Part shown: positions 1 to 11,274 of the stretch, piece after piece
Numbering within the stretch: the first letter of the stretch is position 1
How the letters are laid out: every line of letters begins with the position of its first letter
Assembly: GCA_026929865.2 (NCBI GenBank)
Contig: CM049397.1
Location: 558,001-622,000, forward strand
Length of the DNA: 64,000 nt
Reading direction: 5' to 3'
Source: Hyperoplus lanceolatus
Lineage: Eukaryota > Chordata > Actinopteri > Uranoscopiformes > Ammodytidae
Position numbers and translations under genes: made by a program
The notes under the pieces: model-generated
Told to the model about the DNA's origin: nothing
Database searches by the model: none
Seen by the model: the letters and a program-made list of their open reading frames with translations, nothing else

Positions 1-900
1 CGACCAAATCGTCAGTGATCATGCCACGCCAAGGAAATTTATTTCCTCCACTTTTCGAAATAATAAAACAATGCTCAATGCGGACCACTGGCGCAAGAAA
101 CATAGACTAATAGTAGAGAAAACAAATGTTTTAATGAATTAGACGTTTACGTTTTCCACACACATGTGAGTTTATAGTACTACTACACATACAAAAAAAA
201 ACATCAACAACCCTGTGGCATTTCACAGATATCAAAGAAACAGATTTAATTGAACTCAGCTGAACCTCATCCAGAGCGGCTCCACCTGCTAAAGGCGTTG
301 CCAAAGTCCGTGCGTGTGAGAAACCATGGCTGCAATACAACACCTTCTCGCTGCGAACCAACAGCCTCGCAGTGCGCGAAGCCAGACGGTTTACATAAAT
401 GCATACGTGCTTTGGCACTTCTCTCCACTGGACGTGCTATCAGACCGGGCCGTCCAGGCAAAGTAGCCTACTGGCTGCCCCATGCGGAGATCCAACGGCT
501 GATCACTCTGGTGTCTCCACTCATCCAGAGCAACCCGCTGCAATTCTGCCTTCAGCCCGGTCCAACAACCCGCAGCCCCTACCTCTTCACCACCAGTCAC
601 CAAGCACTAAACCATAAACCCACAACCACCACACATCACCCATATCAACTCTCAGGCCTGAAGGCTGAAATAAATAAACAGAACCTGCAGATGTAGGCTA
701 CATGTAACGTCCTGCACACTATGATTATTGCTGCAGTGTCCGGGTGCTTTACCTGAAAGTCTGGCACTGGAATGCTGTTGAAAGGGCGCACAATACGCAC
801 ACGTCATTAACCTACGCTTAGATACATTACAAATTGCCTGGGACTTTTTGTTGCTAGGTTTGACACCCTCATTTCAATGCAAAATTATCCACACAATACA
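1..900. other. No gene recognised
   Basis: Several short reading frames cross this stretch on both strands (for example 250-696), but none has a recognisable domain, a plausible splice structure or a homologous copy elsewhere in the window. The part from about 240 to 580 is richer in CpG than its surroundings. I see no RNA gene or transposon end. Confidence 0.5.
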
Positions 901-981
901 TGGTTGAAAAGAAACCAAAATAGTTTATTGGAACCATATGGGGGAGGGGTTACTCCGCGCTGTCTTTACTGGATGTCTGCA

Positions 982-1281
982 TCACCTGCAATGAAGGGAG
1001 ATTGAAACCTTCTCACTCTTCCTTTTTGTTTGGTTCTGGAACTCCTGCCACTTCTTCCTCACAGCACGCCTGTCACGCAGGCCACATGGGCTGGAGGGGG
1101 ACATCTTTTCGGCTATGGCCTGCCTAACACGGTTCTTCACTGTGATGCTCTTTTTGCGCCTTGTTCCCCCGAATAAAACTCCCCAGCGCTGCCAGACCTT
1201 GTCCACTAAGACGCCCATCTCCTCCGCGGTAAACGACGGTGCCCGCTTGTTTCTTTTGCTGCCGCTTTCTTCCATTCTCAC
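982..1281 (-). CDS. Myb/SANT-like DNA-binding protein, Harbinger-associated type (partial)
   Basis: A 99-residue frame opens with a basic stretch (KRNKR) and then the Myb/SANT-like pattern FTAEEMGVLVDKVWQRW, followed by a basic segment and VRKKWQEFQNQTKRK, the usual helix 3 signature of this family. Such domains occur in the small Myb-like proteins that partner PIF/Harbinger transposases in fish and in related host genes. No Harbinger transposase is visible nearby, so this is probably an orphan transposon exon. It stops about 25 residues after the domain, whereas relatives usually run to 200 residues or more, so it is likely a first exon or a truncated copy. The start ATG chosen gives the whole domain. 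Confidence 0.6.
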   Translation of the reverse strand: MRMEESGSKRNKRAPSFTAEEMGVLVDKVWQRWGVLFGGTRRKKSITVKNRVRQAIAEKMSPSSPCGLRDRRAVRKKWQEFQNQTKRKSEKVSISLHCR

Positions 1282-1365
1282 ATCACATGTGTGTGCCTAT
1301 ATCCACGGGGTATATATGCGCTAATGGGCTTGATTACTACTTTGATACACTTGTTGCCACACACA

Positions 1366-1396
1366 CCCCCCCCCCCCCCCCCCCCCACACACACAC
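1366..1396. repeat. poly(C)/(CA)n microsatellite
   Basis: A run of about 20 C followed by CA repeats. It generates low-complexity glycine- or proline-rich shadow frames on both strands. Confidence 0.9.
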
Positions 1397-1399
1397 GAT

Positions 1400-2480
1400 A
1401 CATGCGTAGCCTAATTCCACCTGTGTGGGGGAGACCACGGGGCGCTGTGTGTGACTTATGCACTGATAAAGAGGTGGGTGATCGATTAGCCTGGCATCGA
1501 TTTATTCAGTTTCAGCACGACCGCGGTGGACAGCTCCCACTAAAGAGCTTCTTTCGATTCAACTTACGCGTTTTCCAAAGATGGCACTTAAGAAGCCATC
1601 TGGGAAACACCCGTATCTTAGCGCTCCGTCTTAGGCGAACCCTTCTTTCGACCCTTCTTTGGTCCCAAAGAACGATCGAATCTGGGAAACGCGGCCATTG
1701 TTAATTAGGCACCCACTAAATCAATGCACAGACACTGCATAGAAAGAGCGAGAGGCAGCTGTTCACTGCAGTTACACCGCCGCGCCACCCGGGGGCTCTG
1801 CAGCAGAGTTCTGGGCTGCAATACAGCTTCTCTACCCTCAATAGAAGAAGCCTCATCTGTTGCTCTAGCTGTCTAGCTCTGGTGCGCCATGACTACAATT
1901 AAAAAACCAACTCCGTGTCACGGTGGCAGAGCAGCTGGTATTAACGGTCAAAAATGTCATCGGGCAAAGGAAACTTGCTTGCTGCTTCAGCGTGCTGTTG
2001 CCGTGACGCAGAGTTGGCTTGTTTTAAGCCGCAAACTACATAGGTTAGCTCTCGTGAGCTAGCTGGCTAATAATGACATCTTTAGCCTACTCGGGGCTTC
2101 ACCCGCGTGCTGTTATTGTTGGAGACAGCCAGCAAGGCTGGTTTTATGTAACTTTAAAACATGTCAAACATGAAAATATTATTTGTGTTGAAGCTGGAGT
2201 TAAAGTATTACCAGACATTTGCTCATTAGTTAATTTTGACAGCTTTTTTAAATGAAGATGAGCAAATACTGCAGCAAGATTCAAGTCTTTCATTATTTTG
2301 ATATAGGCTACTATCAATTGGAAAATGTAGGCTATTTGGTTGATGCAGTCATTTTTATTTTGCACCGACTGACTAAAGCCAGACTGGTGTGGTATTTTGC
2401 ACCAGTTTTTCTATTGTATGGAAATTTAAGTTCCAAGCAAAAGATGAAAATAATCTAATGTGATTAAAGTTCAGTACGGT
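1400..2480. other. No gene recognised
   Basis: I find no conserved coding signal here. The AT-rich part from about 2140 to 2480 resembles generic intronic or transposon-derived sequence. Confidence 0.4.
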
Positions 2481-2483
2481 TAT

Positions 2484-2583
2484 TGAATTTAAAGGAAAAT
2501 ACTATATGGTGATATATATCCATATCGTGATATATAATTACCTATATCGTGATATAAGATTTGGTCCATATCGCCCAGCCCTA
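2484..2583. mobile_element. hAT terminal fragment (GGGCTGGGCGATAT-type end)
   Basis: The segment ends with ATCGCCCAGCCCTA preceded by repeated ATATCGTGATAT motifs. This is the same terminus, in reverse, as the ends of the hAT elements at 35453 and 47303. I cannot find the partner terminus, so this is a solo or badly degraded end. Confidence 0.6.
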
Positions 2584-2639
2584 TATACCCTTCTTTCACA
2601 GCATCTCCAAGGTGCAGTAGGATGCGGGTATCAGCCTCC

Positions 2640-4318
2640 TCATGTGTGCATGGTGCAAGACCTTCTACATCTCGAGGCTGAGTGCAGAGGATCTCAGCAT
2701 GATGGGCGCGCCGCTAATCACTTGTTTTTCAGTGTTGAGGGCTGTTAGGCTTGATGCGAGGAAGGAGAACAGCCTTGTTGTCGTCAATGCGCAAAATCTC
2801 TGGCCAGTTTCCAGGAATGGCACTTTACGGCTCAACTCTTCTACAAACTCCCTTCCCTCTCTTGCTGCGTATTTCGGCCTTTAGACTGTCAGGGAAATAT
2901 TGATTCCACACAACAACCACTCTGTTGATATGCTCCAGCTTAGACAGGATGTATGGTGAGAACACCTTCTTTGCATATTCAGAAAACGTTTTAGCAGCAC
3001 CAAGTCTTAGCATGTTCACGAGAGCAGCCCCATCAAGTATGTTTACCTGTACCATGGGGTTGGATTCATTCTTTTGTGTTGGAATCAGGTTCTCCAAACA
3101 GCCCACCAAGTCTGACTTGGTTCCAGTTCTTAGCTTGCCCATTTGTGACAATGCTGGTGGACATGCCTGGTTTTCGCGCTCAAAAAAGTCATCCAGACTT
3201 CCGTCACGTATCTGGGATACAATATAAAGCCTAGAGAACAGGGAGCAGTCACTCTTCAGAGATGAGAGCTGTTGTTGGGTCCTGGACTTTTCTCAGACTG
3301 GAGGCCGGCTGAATAAAGGGAGCTTGTTCCTTTTGATGGGATCTTTGATTCGCTTTGTCTGGTTGATCAGGCGTTCACTGATATAGGTGTCTTACTGGTC
3401 CCGTCCAAGTTTCTCAACCTGGTTGACAGTGTCAATGACTGCTTCATCTGCAACGTCCCTAGTATCTAATACAAGAAGATCTACAGTGCTCTTTTCACAG
3501 AATGGAATGCCCATGTCTTCTTTAGCGCTAGTTAGGGCTTTAACTTATCTTGCAAACTCCAATTGTCCATGTTTGGTCTGCTCGTGGTGCCGGGTGTCAT
3601 TCTCCCTTCTTTTCTCAGTGGATAACTCAAACTCTCGAACCACACGTGCCATCTCGGGGCCAGACACCATCCAGCGTCGCAGAGCTGCAGGGTTCTCTGT
3701 AAGTCCCACAACACCACCATCACCTTTCACAGAAGCATTATTCAGCTCATAGGCCTGGTCAATGGCAAATTGCTGAAAAGCAGCATGTTGTTCTCTTCAC
3801 AGCAAAGTTTCCTTTCAGAAACTGCTCATGGACATCAGGATGTGTATCCTTCAGTGAAATCATGTTGTGCAAGTCGACTGGTGTCCATCTGGTGTAGTGG
3901 GTGTGTCCCAAAGCAAAGAACCAAGGCACGATCTTGGTCAGGGCATCTGTGTATAGTGGGAATTTGGACTCTTATTGATCGCACATATCATCATTAATTC
4001 TATTAAGTAACTAATTAATTCTATATCCAGCTGCAGGAAAATGGACAAGAAGTGGAACTGGGGACATGACAAATCTCTTCACTACACCAGTCTTCCAAGG
4101 ACATAGGATTATTAACCTCCTCCAGGTCATTTATGTACTCGGTGAAAGCCCTCTGCAGGAGAGGATATAGGCTGCTGGCTGTGACCTGATGAGCAAGGCG
4201 GGTGTGTGTCACGTGACAGGCTTTCAGAAAGGAATCTGCTGTCCCTGTTGTAGCAACTCCAGCTTGCACAAGGGCTCCAGTACCTTGAGTGCTGCCATCT
4301 CAATGTGGAACCCACCAA
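2640..4318 (-). pseudogene. Degraded copy of a repeat-borne protein family of unknown function
   Basis: Minus-strand fragments in several frames form one protein-like series. From N to C these are: a piece at 4318-4021 (SFLKACHVTHTRLAHQV and FTEYINDLEEV); 3730-3545 (GDGGVVGLTENPAALRRWM followed by VSGPEMARVVREFE); about 3540-3390 (an LLVLDTRDVADEAVIDTV-like stretch); and 3151-2825 (KLRTGTKSDLVGCLENL, VNILDGAALVNML and DSLKAEIRSKRGKGVCRRV). From memory this matches a large uncharacterised family seen in many copies in fish and marine invertebrate genomes. I know of no assigned enzyme activity. The fragments are separated by frameshifts and stops, so this copy is dead. A second, more decayed copy lies at 55890-56990 on the plus strand. 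Confidence 0.7.
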
Positions 4319-4487
4319 ACATCACAACAAAGTTATCTTTGTTTTTTTTTTTGTTTTTTTTTAAACACCTGGACTATTTTTGAAACTTTTTTAATGTATT
4401 TATTACTCCTCCTCTATGGAGGTACTACTATATATTCACTAGGCTAAGCAAAGATTGTTTTTATCTGCCATCGAGTACGGGCTGATG

Positions 4488-4488
<1 letters not shown>

Positions 4489-4531
<43 letters not shown>
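4489..4531. repeat. (TG)n microsatellite
   Basis: About 21 TG dinucleotides in a row. Confidence 0.95.
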
Positions 4532-4533
<2 letters not shown>

Positions 4534-4535
<2 letters not shown>

Positions 4536-4618
4536 TGTATGTACTGTTGTACCCTGATGCTCCTCCACATATGAAGTTCCTAATTGAAGAATAAAGTTCT
4601 TTGAATTGAATTGAATCT
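4534..4618 (+). repeat. Retroposon 3' tail fragment
   Basis: An AATAAAG signal followed by TTGAATTGAATTGAA has the polyadenylation signal plus short tandem tail seen at the 3' ends of several fish LINEs and SINEs. Only the tail can be recognised. Confidence 0.5.
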
Positions 4619-5014
4619 TCACCATGAGTTGAAGGCCAAGTCCACTGGATTTGTTTTGCCAATGCATACAGGTATTATAGACAGACTGTGAAGATCCGTC
4701 TACATTGATGGCGAGCCTCCCAGTGTGATCCTTCCAGGACGAGGAACCGACTCATGAAATACTCCACATGTGGTAGGGCCGTACCAGTCGCCAGGATATA
4801 CACATCCATTGGACTGCTACACACATCCTTTCCAAGAACTGTCACAGGACCAGTTACAGACAGTTTAACAGAGAACCACTGACAGTGGATTGATCAACCG
4901 GAAGTGAATACAGAACAGACTAAAAGGACTATTGTCAACACTCATTTATTATTATTATTATTTATTTTAAATGGCCCATGTTTTTATTTTCCAATTATGC
5001 ATATGCATATGTGT

Positions 5015-7160
5015 TTTGGGTGTTAACTACAACTTTATGTGAGTAAAAGTTACTGCTTGCAACTCACCTTGCCTGGTACTTTCCTTGTGGTAACTGTTAT
5101 ATCACTTAGCTCCTTCGGAACCAAGAGTAATGTTGACTTACTCAGAGTGGGTTACACGGATAAAATAGCAATTTCACCACTCAAACAGGCTAAACTGATG
5201 CAGGGGTTGACACTAAGGTTTCAAAATCACTTGCCCATGGGGCAAGTACAGGTAATGTTTTACTTGCCCGAATGTCGTGTTCACTTTCCCAAAAAAACTG
5301 TTAAACAATGATATATATATAGGCTAATTAAATTATACATTTTAGCGAACCGTATCTCTTAAATGCAAACACAGCTTACTAGTCTCATCCTGACCACATA
5401 CAACCAACAACAATTCATATAAGCCTAGATATCATGACATCACACTACACCAAGAGCTTGGTCCTGCTGCAGCATCGTAAAAGGGCCTCTTTTTGCCATG
5501 CGTCTGGCCCAGGGGCTCAGAAAACTCAGTCTAGCTCAGAGTCAAGCTGAATGTTAGCTTCCACACAAAAGTTTTCAGAAAAATGTAACTTATTTTACTT
5601 ATTTAAAATGGTCACATTGTGCGAAAAAGTGATAGTCTGCCATAAAATGATTAAAGTCCACCATGTTAAAGCTATTTCCCAGTTATACTGTAAGTAGGGA
5701 GGGGGATCATTAATTTCTATTCATATTGATACCATTATAAATACTCCACAATCCAAATCTTTATTGATACTTTACATATTATTTTGTTAAAAGAGAACTG
5801 GTATTATTGCTTTAATTGCTTATAAGATTAGAAGAGCTAAGGATAGGACTTTAAACAGGTCATAATTCCATATTTAGGCCTATGTTATATTGCTGGGGAA
5901 ACAAGTTTTTCACCCAAACTGTATTATTCAAGCTTCTCACGAAAAACTTAAATTTATTTTTTTCTTGATGTTACATTTGAACACATCATGATGTCATTTT
6001 ATTGCCCTGTGCCTAATAATCATTTTACTGAGCCGACCTGAACACATCACATTTGAACCGTTTGCGATTTTTTTTTAAAGCCAACTAGTTCTTATCCTGC
6101 AGATTTTAATATGGATTTAAAAACTATCAAATTTTTTAACTGCGGGACTTGCTACACAGTCTCTCGTTTGCGTTTGTTGATCACCGCTGCTTTGAATGAA
6201 TGATGAGACGGTGCCGAGCCCGTCTGCAGCATGGTCTGCAGCGGCAGCGACTCAGCGGACGTATTTTTTTAATTTATTTTTTTGGAGGCAGAGTTGAAGC
6301 GGGTTGAAGGAGTTTCTTCAAGACAGTCGAAGATACAACACTTTTACAGTCTATGATGCAGACCAGCGATGGAATAATTCGCCAAAGTAGGCCTAATTAG
6401 TTGAAGATGACCCGACTCTACTCGATATTTAAAATTACATCATGTGACCTAATGGACTCCATAGCGGTATCGATAAGCTCAAACGTTATTGATTTCTGGG
6501 GTTTGAATATAGCGGAACCAGGTGCGTAGCCTAATAGAGCCGGCTTTCGGAACGTAGACAGCAAAACTGCGCGCACACAGGCTGTTAGCTTAGACTACTG
6601 ACAACTCATCTAAAATCCACTTGCCCGGTCGGGCAACCAAAAAGCAATATCAACTTGCCCAAACATTATTTTCACTTGCCCCGGGCAAGCGTTAGTGTCA
6701 ACCACTGCTGATGTATTGGTCAGGCTTTGAAATAGATATTTACTTGTAAGCATATAAGGTCAGCACACAACTCATGAACTAATTATGTAATTCATGAAAA
6801 TATGCATAACACCGCTAATATTTGAAGGTTTTACCATAATTTTGTTCCCTGAATGCCAGATATATGAAGTTGGGTACTTTCTAGCATGTTTTAAATAGCA
6901 CCACTGCCTTTTTCATCCTTGAAAATGTAGGATTAGACACCATAATCAAGATCCTAGGTGCTCTACAACCCAAGCTAACTATACTATAACAGCCAATGGC
7001 AGCCATTTTTTAAAATGGCCGCCATGGCAACCATAGGAAAAATTGGCGATGGCCCTATGGCCAAAAATCTTCCTTAGGGCATGCTCTAACATTGTGCCAA
7101 ATCTCATGTTTGTATCAAAAAGAGCACAATTCCTTCCTATCTGCTGGACTAAAAATTCTA
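5015..7160 (+). repeat. Unnamed interspersed repeat R, copy 1 (interrupted by a hAT)
   Basis: 5015-5200 and 6714-7160 are homologous to 62185-62522 (same strand) and to the reverse complement of 61230-61720. Shared landmarks include ACTTTATGTGAGTAAAAGTT, TCAGAGTGGGTTACA, TGTATTGGTCAGGCT, CCCTGAATGCCAG and AAAATGGCC/GGCGATGGCC. The hAT at 5201-6707 splits this copy. The copy at 62300 is unsplit at the same point and shows the empty site. No coding potential is visible, and the family and the true ends of the repeat are unknown to me. Confidence 0.75.
5201..6707. mobile_element. Non-autonomous hAT-like transposon
   Basis: Terminal inverted repeats start CAGGGGTTGACACTAA on the left and, reverse-complemented, CAGTGGTTGACACTAA on the right. 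Both are followed by subterminal ACTTGCCC motifs. The element is flanked by the direct repeat CTGATG (5195-5200 and 6708-6713). The paralogous repeat at 62300 lacks the insertion, which confirms the boundaries. No transposase is encoded in its 1507 bp. CAG...CTG ends point to hAT. The six-base duplication is shorter than the usual eight. Confidence 0.85.
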
Positions 7161-7876
7161 TTGAGGTTCTGAGCCTGTTGATTGCCAACTAGTAGTGAAA
7201 TCATCACAGATCCATTGATTTTTGTTGGATTTTTATAATTTATTTTTGGGGAATGAGTATACTGATTAGGGAAGAGAATGGCATATTGACTGATGTCATA
7301 ACTTGAGGGAATAGTTTATTGCCAATGAAGTAAAGATGAAAACATTGGAAAAAAGTGAGAAAACGCCAATTTTTTTGCATTAAATTGAGCCAAAATCATG
7401 TAGAAATGTGATTTAAAAGTAATTTTTTCATGGTATTTTGTCACCACATGTGTTCTTTACCCCTGGAATGCATTTATTGACAGCTTACCCAACCCACTAA
7501 GGATTTGAAGAAAATTTAAATTAAAAAAATTACGGATACTTACACTAAAATAGCCACAATTTTTTTTCACGATATTTCCGGCAGAGCAGACCCTCCAATT
7601 ATTGTTTCTTAGGATCGAAGTTAACAGAAAAAACACAAATAAAAAGTATAACAGACCATGTCAGGTCCAACCCATTTTTGAGACTTTGGCCCTCCGACTA
7701 ATAGGTGGCGTCGGTTAGAACCCCATAAGAAACATGAAGCAGTGGTCCAGTTTAGTGACTTTAATTCTCTTCTGTTGGCATTACATTGGCATATATGGTG
7801 TGTTGCCGTTTGTGTGTGTGTGGGCGTGGGGGTGTGTGGTCTAAAAGAAAGATACAAAAGGAAATACTAATTAGTT
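7161..7876. other. No gene recognised
   Basis: AT-rich sequence. The part up to about 7620 may continue repeat R, but I have no second copy to align with it. A short TG-rich tract lies near 7808-7840. Confidence 0.4.
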
Positions 7877-7885
7877 ATACTGTCA

Positions 7886-8259
7886 TAGGGGCACGGTGGT
7901 GCAGTGGTTAGCACAGTCGCCTCACAGCAAGAAGGTTCTGTGTTCAAATCCCGGGTTGCCCGGGGCCTTTCTGTGTGGAGTTTGCATGTTCTCCCCGTGT
8001 ACGCGTGGGTTCTCTCCGGGTACTCCGGCTTCCTCCCACCTCCAAAAACATGCAATGGGGATAGGTTGATTGGATTCTATAAAAAATTGACCATAGGTGT
8101 GAATGTGAGTGTGAATGGTTGTCTGTCCCTATATGTGGCCCTGCGATGGACTGGCGAACTGTCCAGGGTGTACCCTGCCCTCGCCCAATGCAGCTGGGAT
8201 TGGCTCCAGCCTCCCCGCGACCCCTAACGGGACAAGCGGTAGAAGATGGATGGATGGAC
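7886..8259 (+). mobile_element. tRNA-derived SINE
   Basis: The head is tRNA-like, with an A box TGGTGCAGTGG at 7897-7907 and a B box GTTCAAATC at 7942-7950, which together form a type-2 RNA polymerase III promoter. The body has the familiar fish sequence CTCCCCGTG...GGCTTCCTCCCACC, CTGCGATGGACTGGCGAAC and GGGATTGGCTCCAGC. It ends in a short ATGG-type tandem (GATGGATGGATGG). Flanking direct repeats ATACTGTCA at 7877-7885 and 8260-8268 are target-site duplications, so the copy is full length and was inserted by target-primed reverse transcription. Confidence 0.92.
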
Positions 8260-8268
8260 ATACTGTCA

Positions 8269-9030
8269 CAGTATTAACTTAAGCAAGAACACACCACTAC
8301 AGTGTACAGGTTACACAGCTACACAGTCACTGCATTAATAACATAAATTAACAGGCTGCTATATAACATAAAGTGGCTAATAGTTCTAATACAGTCAAAT
8401 GTACTAACTGCACACATAATATCAGCACTAGCAAAGACGAGTGAAACTCAACTGACGCACGTCACACTATTACACAGACAATGAATAACTGTCAGCTGTT
8501 AACATGCAAGCACACAGCTTTAACAATAAACTAACATCAGTGTCCTCTCTACACTACTTACTTTCTCTCAGCGACGCACACGGGCCGCCACACATAAAAC
8601 ACAGCCGAACTTTGGCGAGACACACATGAACTGACAAACGGCTCGGAACTTCACATAAACGGAGCGCGAGTCCAAACGGTTGCTTAGCAACGGGGGACGC
8701 TGCACGTGATCAGCAGAGCCTTTTGTAAAATAACCCTCGCCCCACCCCCCAAACCCAATGTCCTCATCCCCAAACGATGAAGACGTTGAATGCAGGTTTA
8801 AACTTCCGTTGCATCTCGACAGAAAAAGAAAACGCTATCCTCTCTTCATGCAAAGAAGCTCCGAGTGTTCAAACAGAGCACCGTGGGTGCATATAAAACA
8901 CAAATGAACACCACAATTGAGAAAAGTCACATCTTTAGGCACTGTTAGCCTAGTATATCCAGCCAATAAGAGAGCCCGACGAAAAAGAGGGGAAAAAAAT
9001 AAAATAAAAAGGGGCATGGAATGCACAGAG
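8269..9030. other. No gene recognised; CpG-rich patch near 8570-8710
   Basis: Nothing coding is supported. The patch around 8570-8710 is rich in CpG and contains GTTGCTTAGCAAC at 8679-8691, an imperfect RFX-type X-box palindrome. It could be a decayed promoter, but I see no transcript evidence. Confidence 0.35.
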
Positions 9031-9455
9031 GATCAGTGTTTGGCCACAGGGTGATGAGCAAAAATATCAGTAGCCTGCAAAGGATATCTTAATATGGATG
9101 TATATTAGTTTTAAAATAACTAGGCCAAAATAATAAAATAAATTGATTTAAAAGAAATTAAACTCTGGGCGACTGGATGGGGCCGTATAACAATGATCGA
9201 CGAAAACATTTGTAATAAACAAGAGAAAAAAGAAGAAAAGAAACTCACGCAACTCAGCTGGGAAACCCTATTAAAGTTCAACACTAAAACAGTGTGGTTT
9301 CTAACAATATCCTAAAGCCCGTGTGGGGATGGAGTAGATAAAAAATAAAAATAAACACCACACACAGATCAGCTGGGAAATTATTCTTTAAGTGGCCAAT
9401 AGGCTAAAGTCTTTTTTACCTTACAGGATGAGAGAGTTCAGTAGTCTGAGAATCA

Positions 9456-10345
9456 TCAGCGGGCAGAAAATTGCGCATCGTAAAATGCCTGGGCTTCTTC
9501 TGGGCATTCAAAAAACCTCTTCTCACCGCGGTGCTCCACGCACAGACGGGCCGGGAACAGGAGGGAAAACCTGACTTGCTTCTCGTAGAGGCAGCGTTTC
9601 ACACCGGCAAAGGATGCCCTCTTCTTAGCGATGTTGGTGGTCATGTCGGGAAAAAAGTAAACATTCTGTCCATGGTACCTGAGCTGATGTGCGTCCCTCT
9701 CTCGTCTCAGAACACGCTCCTTATCGCTGAAGTAGTGGAATCGGACAATGAATACTCTCGGTCTGGCCCCCCTGCCCTCCTCAGCCGAGCGCGCTGGGCC
9801 GATGCGGTGAGTTCTATCCCTAATTGGTGGGGAAGAAAAGAAGCTGGCGCCGAGGACCTCGGTGAAAAAGGTAGCCATGAACTTTACTGAGTCTGCTCCC
9901 TCTGTCTTCTCTGGGATTCCAATCACGCGTAGATTATTGCGACGCGACCGTGATTCCAAATCTTAGCCATCAGCTGTGTATTTTCAGACTGCAAACGAGT
10001 ACATTTCTCCTCGAGGGCATTGATCCGGTCGCTGTGGTCGGACAGGGCTGTCTCCATGGCGGTTATCTTCAGGTTGAGCGAGTCGGTGGTCGACTTGACG
10101 GCATCTAAGGCAGCGGAAATGGGCTTCAAGGCTTCACTCACGACCATTTTCATGGTTGTAGTAAGGGTTGTTGTTAGGTCGTATAGCAGCACAGCGCGGA
10201 GTTTGTCGAGATCAGGCGGCAGGGAATCGTCTCCGCCATGACAGTGCAACATCGTGGCTGCCTCTTTTTCCGGCAAATTCTGCCCTTTCTCTTTCTGCCT
10301 GCTGCGGCCCATCAACGCCAAACAGTCAGTGGTCGCAATAACCAA
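9456..10345 (-). pseudogene. L1/Tx1-type LINE ORF1 protein (frameshifted)
   Basis: Two overlapping minus-strand frames make one ORF1. The N-terminal part (10345-9923) has a charged start and a coiled-coil segment (ITAMETALSDHSDRINALEEK). The C-terminal part (9959-9456) carries the RNA-binding core beginning ESRSRRNNLRVIGIPE, with FHYFSDKERVLR and VYFFPDMT. The same core occurs at 41630 (+) and 32465 (-). A frameshift near 9940 separates the halves. No ORF2 follows below 9456, so this L1 is truncated after ORF1. Its 5' leader, with a TTCCAGGTTAGC-like start, extends to about 10470. ORF1p binds L1 RNA and acts as a nucleic-acid chaperone. Confidence 0.85.
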
Positions 10346-10526
10346 GCAAAAAAACTTATTTCAAGTAGTGTGTGGTGCTAGAATATGTCAAATAATAGTG
10401 AATGCTTGGGAGCATCCGCGCTGCACGTCCTTCTCCTTCACATGCTAACCTGGAAGTCCTCCTTTTGGTATGTCTGACCTGTATGGGTTCACTTTGGTGA
10501 GCCTAAACTGACCTGGTTTTATCTCT

Positions 10527-10695
10527 GTTCTATTTCAATCTTACTGACCGCCAGAGGCAGTGCTTAACACTGGATGTTATCCTTCGCGCATGCGCAGGTC
10601 GAGTATATAATATAAACAAAGTCACGTGTGACCGGGGATGACGTCGGGACGCCCGTCTATATAAGTCCACATCACTTCCCAAAATGTCCCTTGTA
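10527..10695 (+). repeat. DIRS left inverted terminal repeat with promoter motifs
   Basis: Matches the reverse complement of 15646-15831. It carries CGCGCATGCGCA (NRF1-like), GTCACGTGTGACC (E-box palindrome), ATGACGTCGG (CRE-like) and a TATA box TATATAAG near 10658-10666. This cluster could act as the element's promoter, and the right ITR has the same set in reverse. Confidence 0.85.
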
Positions 10696-11274
10696 TCTTC
10701 TCGCTGTAGCGAATACAGGTTTAGAGTAAGAAATAAGCTTGAATAAGAGCAATATTAGCCGGTGACTCCTTGCTGGTAGCCCTGCAACCGCATGGTTGGA
10801 GCCACAGATTCGTCCTCCAAGGGCTGCAATTAGTCACACCAGTTCCGCTGGTGAGTTCGGCTCGCAGAGAACGCTCAGCTAACACAGCGCCTTCCCCAGC
10901 TGAAGCTGCGGAAAAGGTAAGTATCTCTATGTGTTAGCTGTGAAGTTAAGTAAGTTAAGGGGATCCAGTTTTCGGCCTTCCGCTTAAGCTTACGTCTTGT
11001 TTTGTTTGCCCTCGCAGTGATCTGCAAGGCTGCATCGGAGATTGCCAGTACCGGCGTTTTTTTTTTCAGTTAATTAAAGGCTCCCTGACGGGTGTGTTCG
11101 CTCGTTAAAGCATGTACTCCCTTGGTTGGAATTAAGAGCAGAAGTTCCCCAGTATGGTTAAGGCTATTGGGTAAAAGATAAGAAAAGAAAGATAAAAAAG
11201 ATAAATTAAATAAATGATAATTTAATTTTGAAGTAAACTTAAGAGAGAGGGAGGGGCTGTCTGACAATCAGTGC

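Noticed and set aside
250-696. 148-codon ORF at the window start
   Set aside because: No domain, no repeat partner and a low-complexity C-terminus, so it is probably chance.
7890-7962. Possible tRNA gene (A and B boxes present)
   Set aside because: The boxes belong to the head of a 374-bp SINE with target duplications and an ATGG tail; no cloverleaf acceptor stem is evident.
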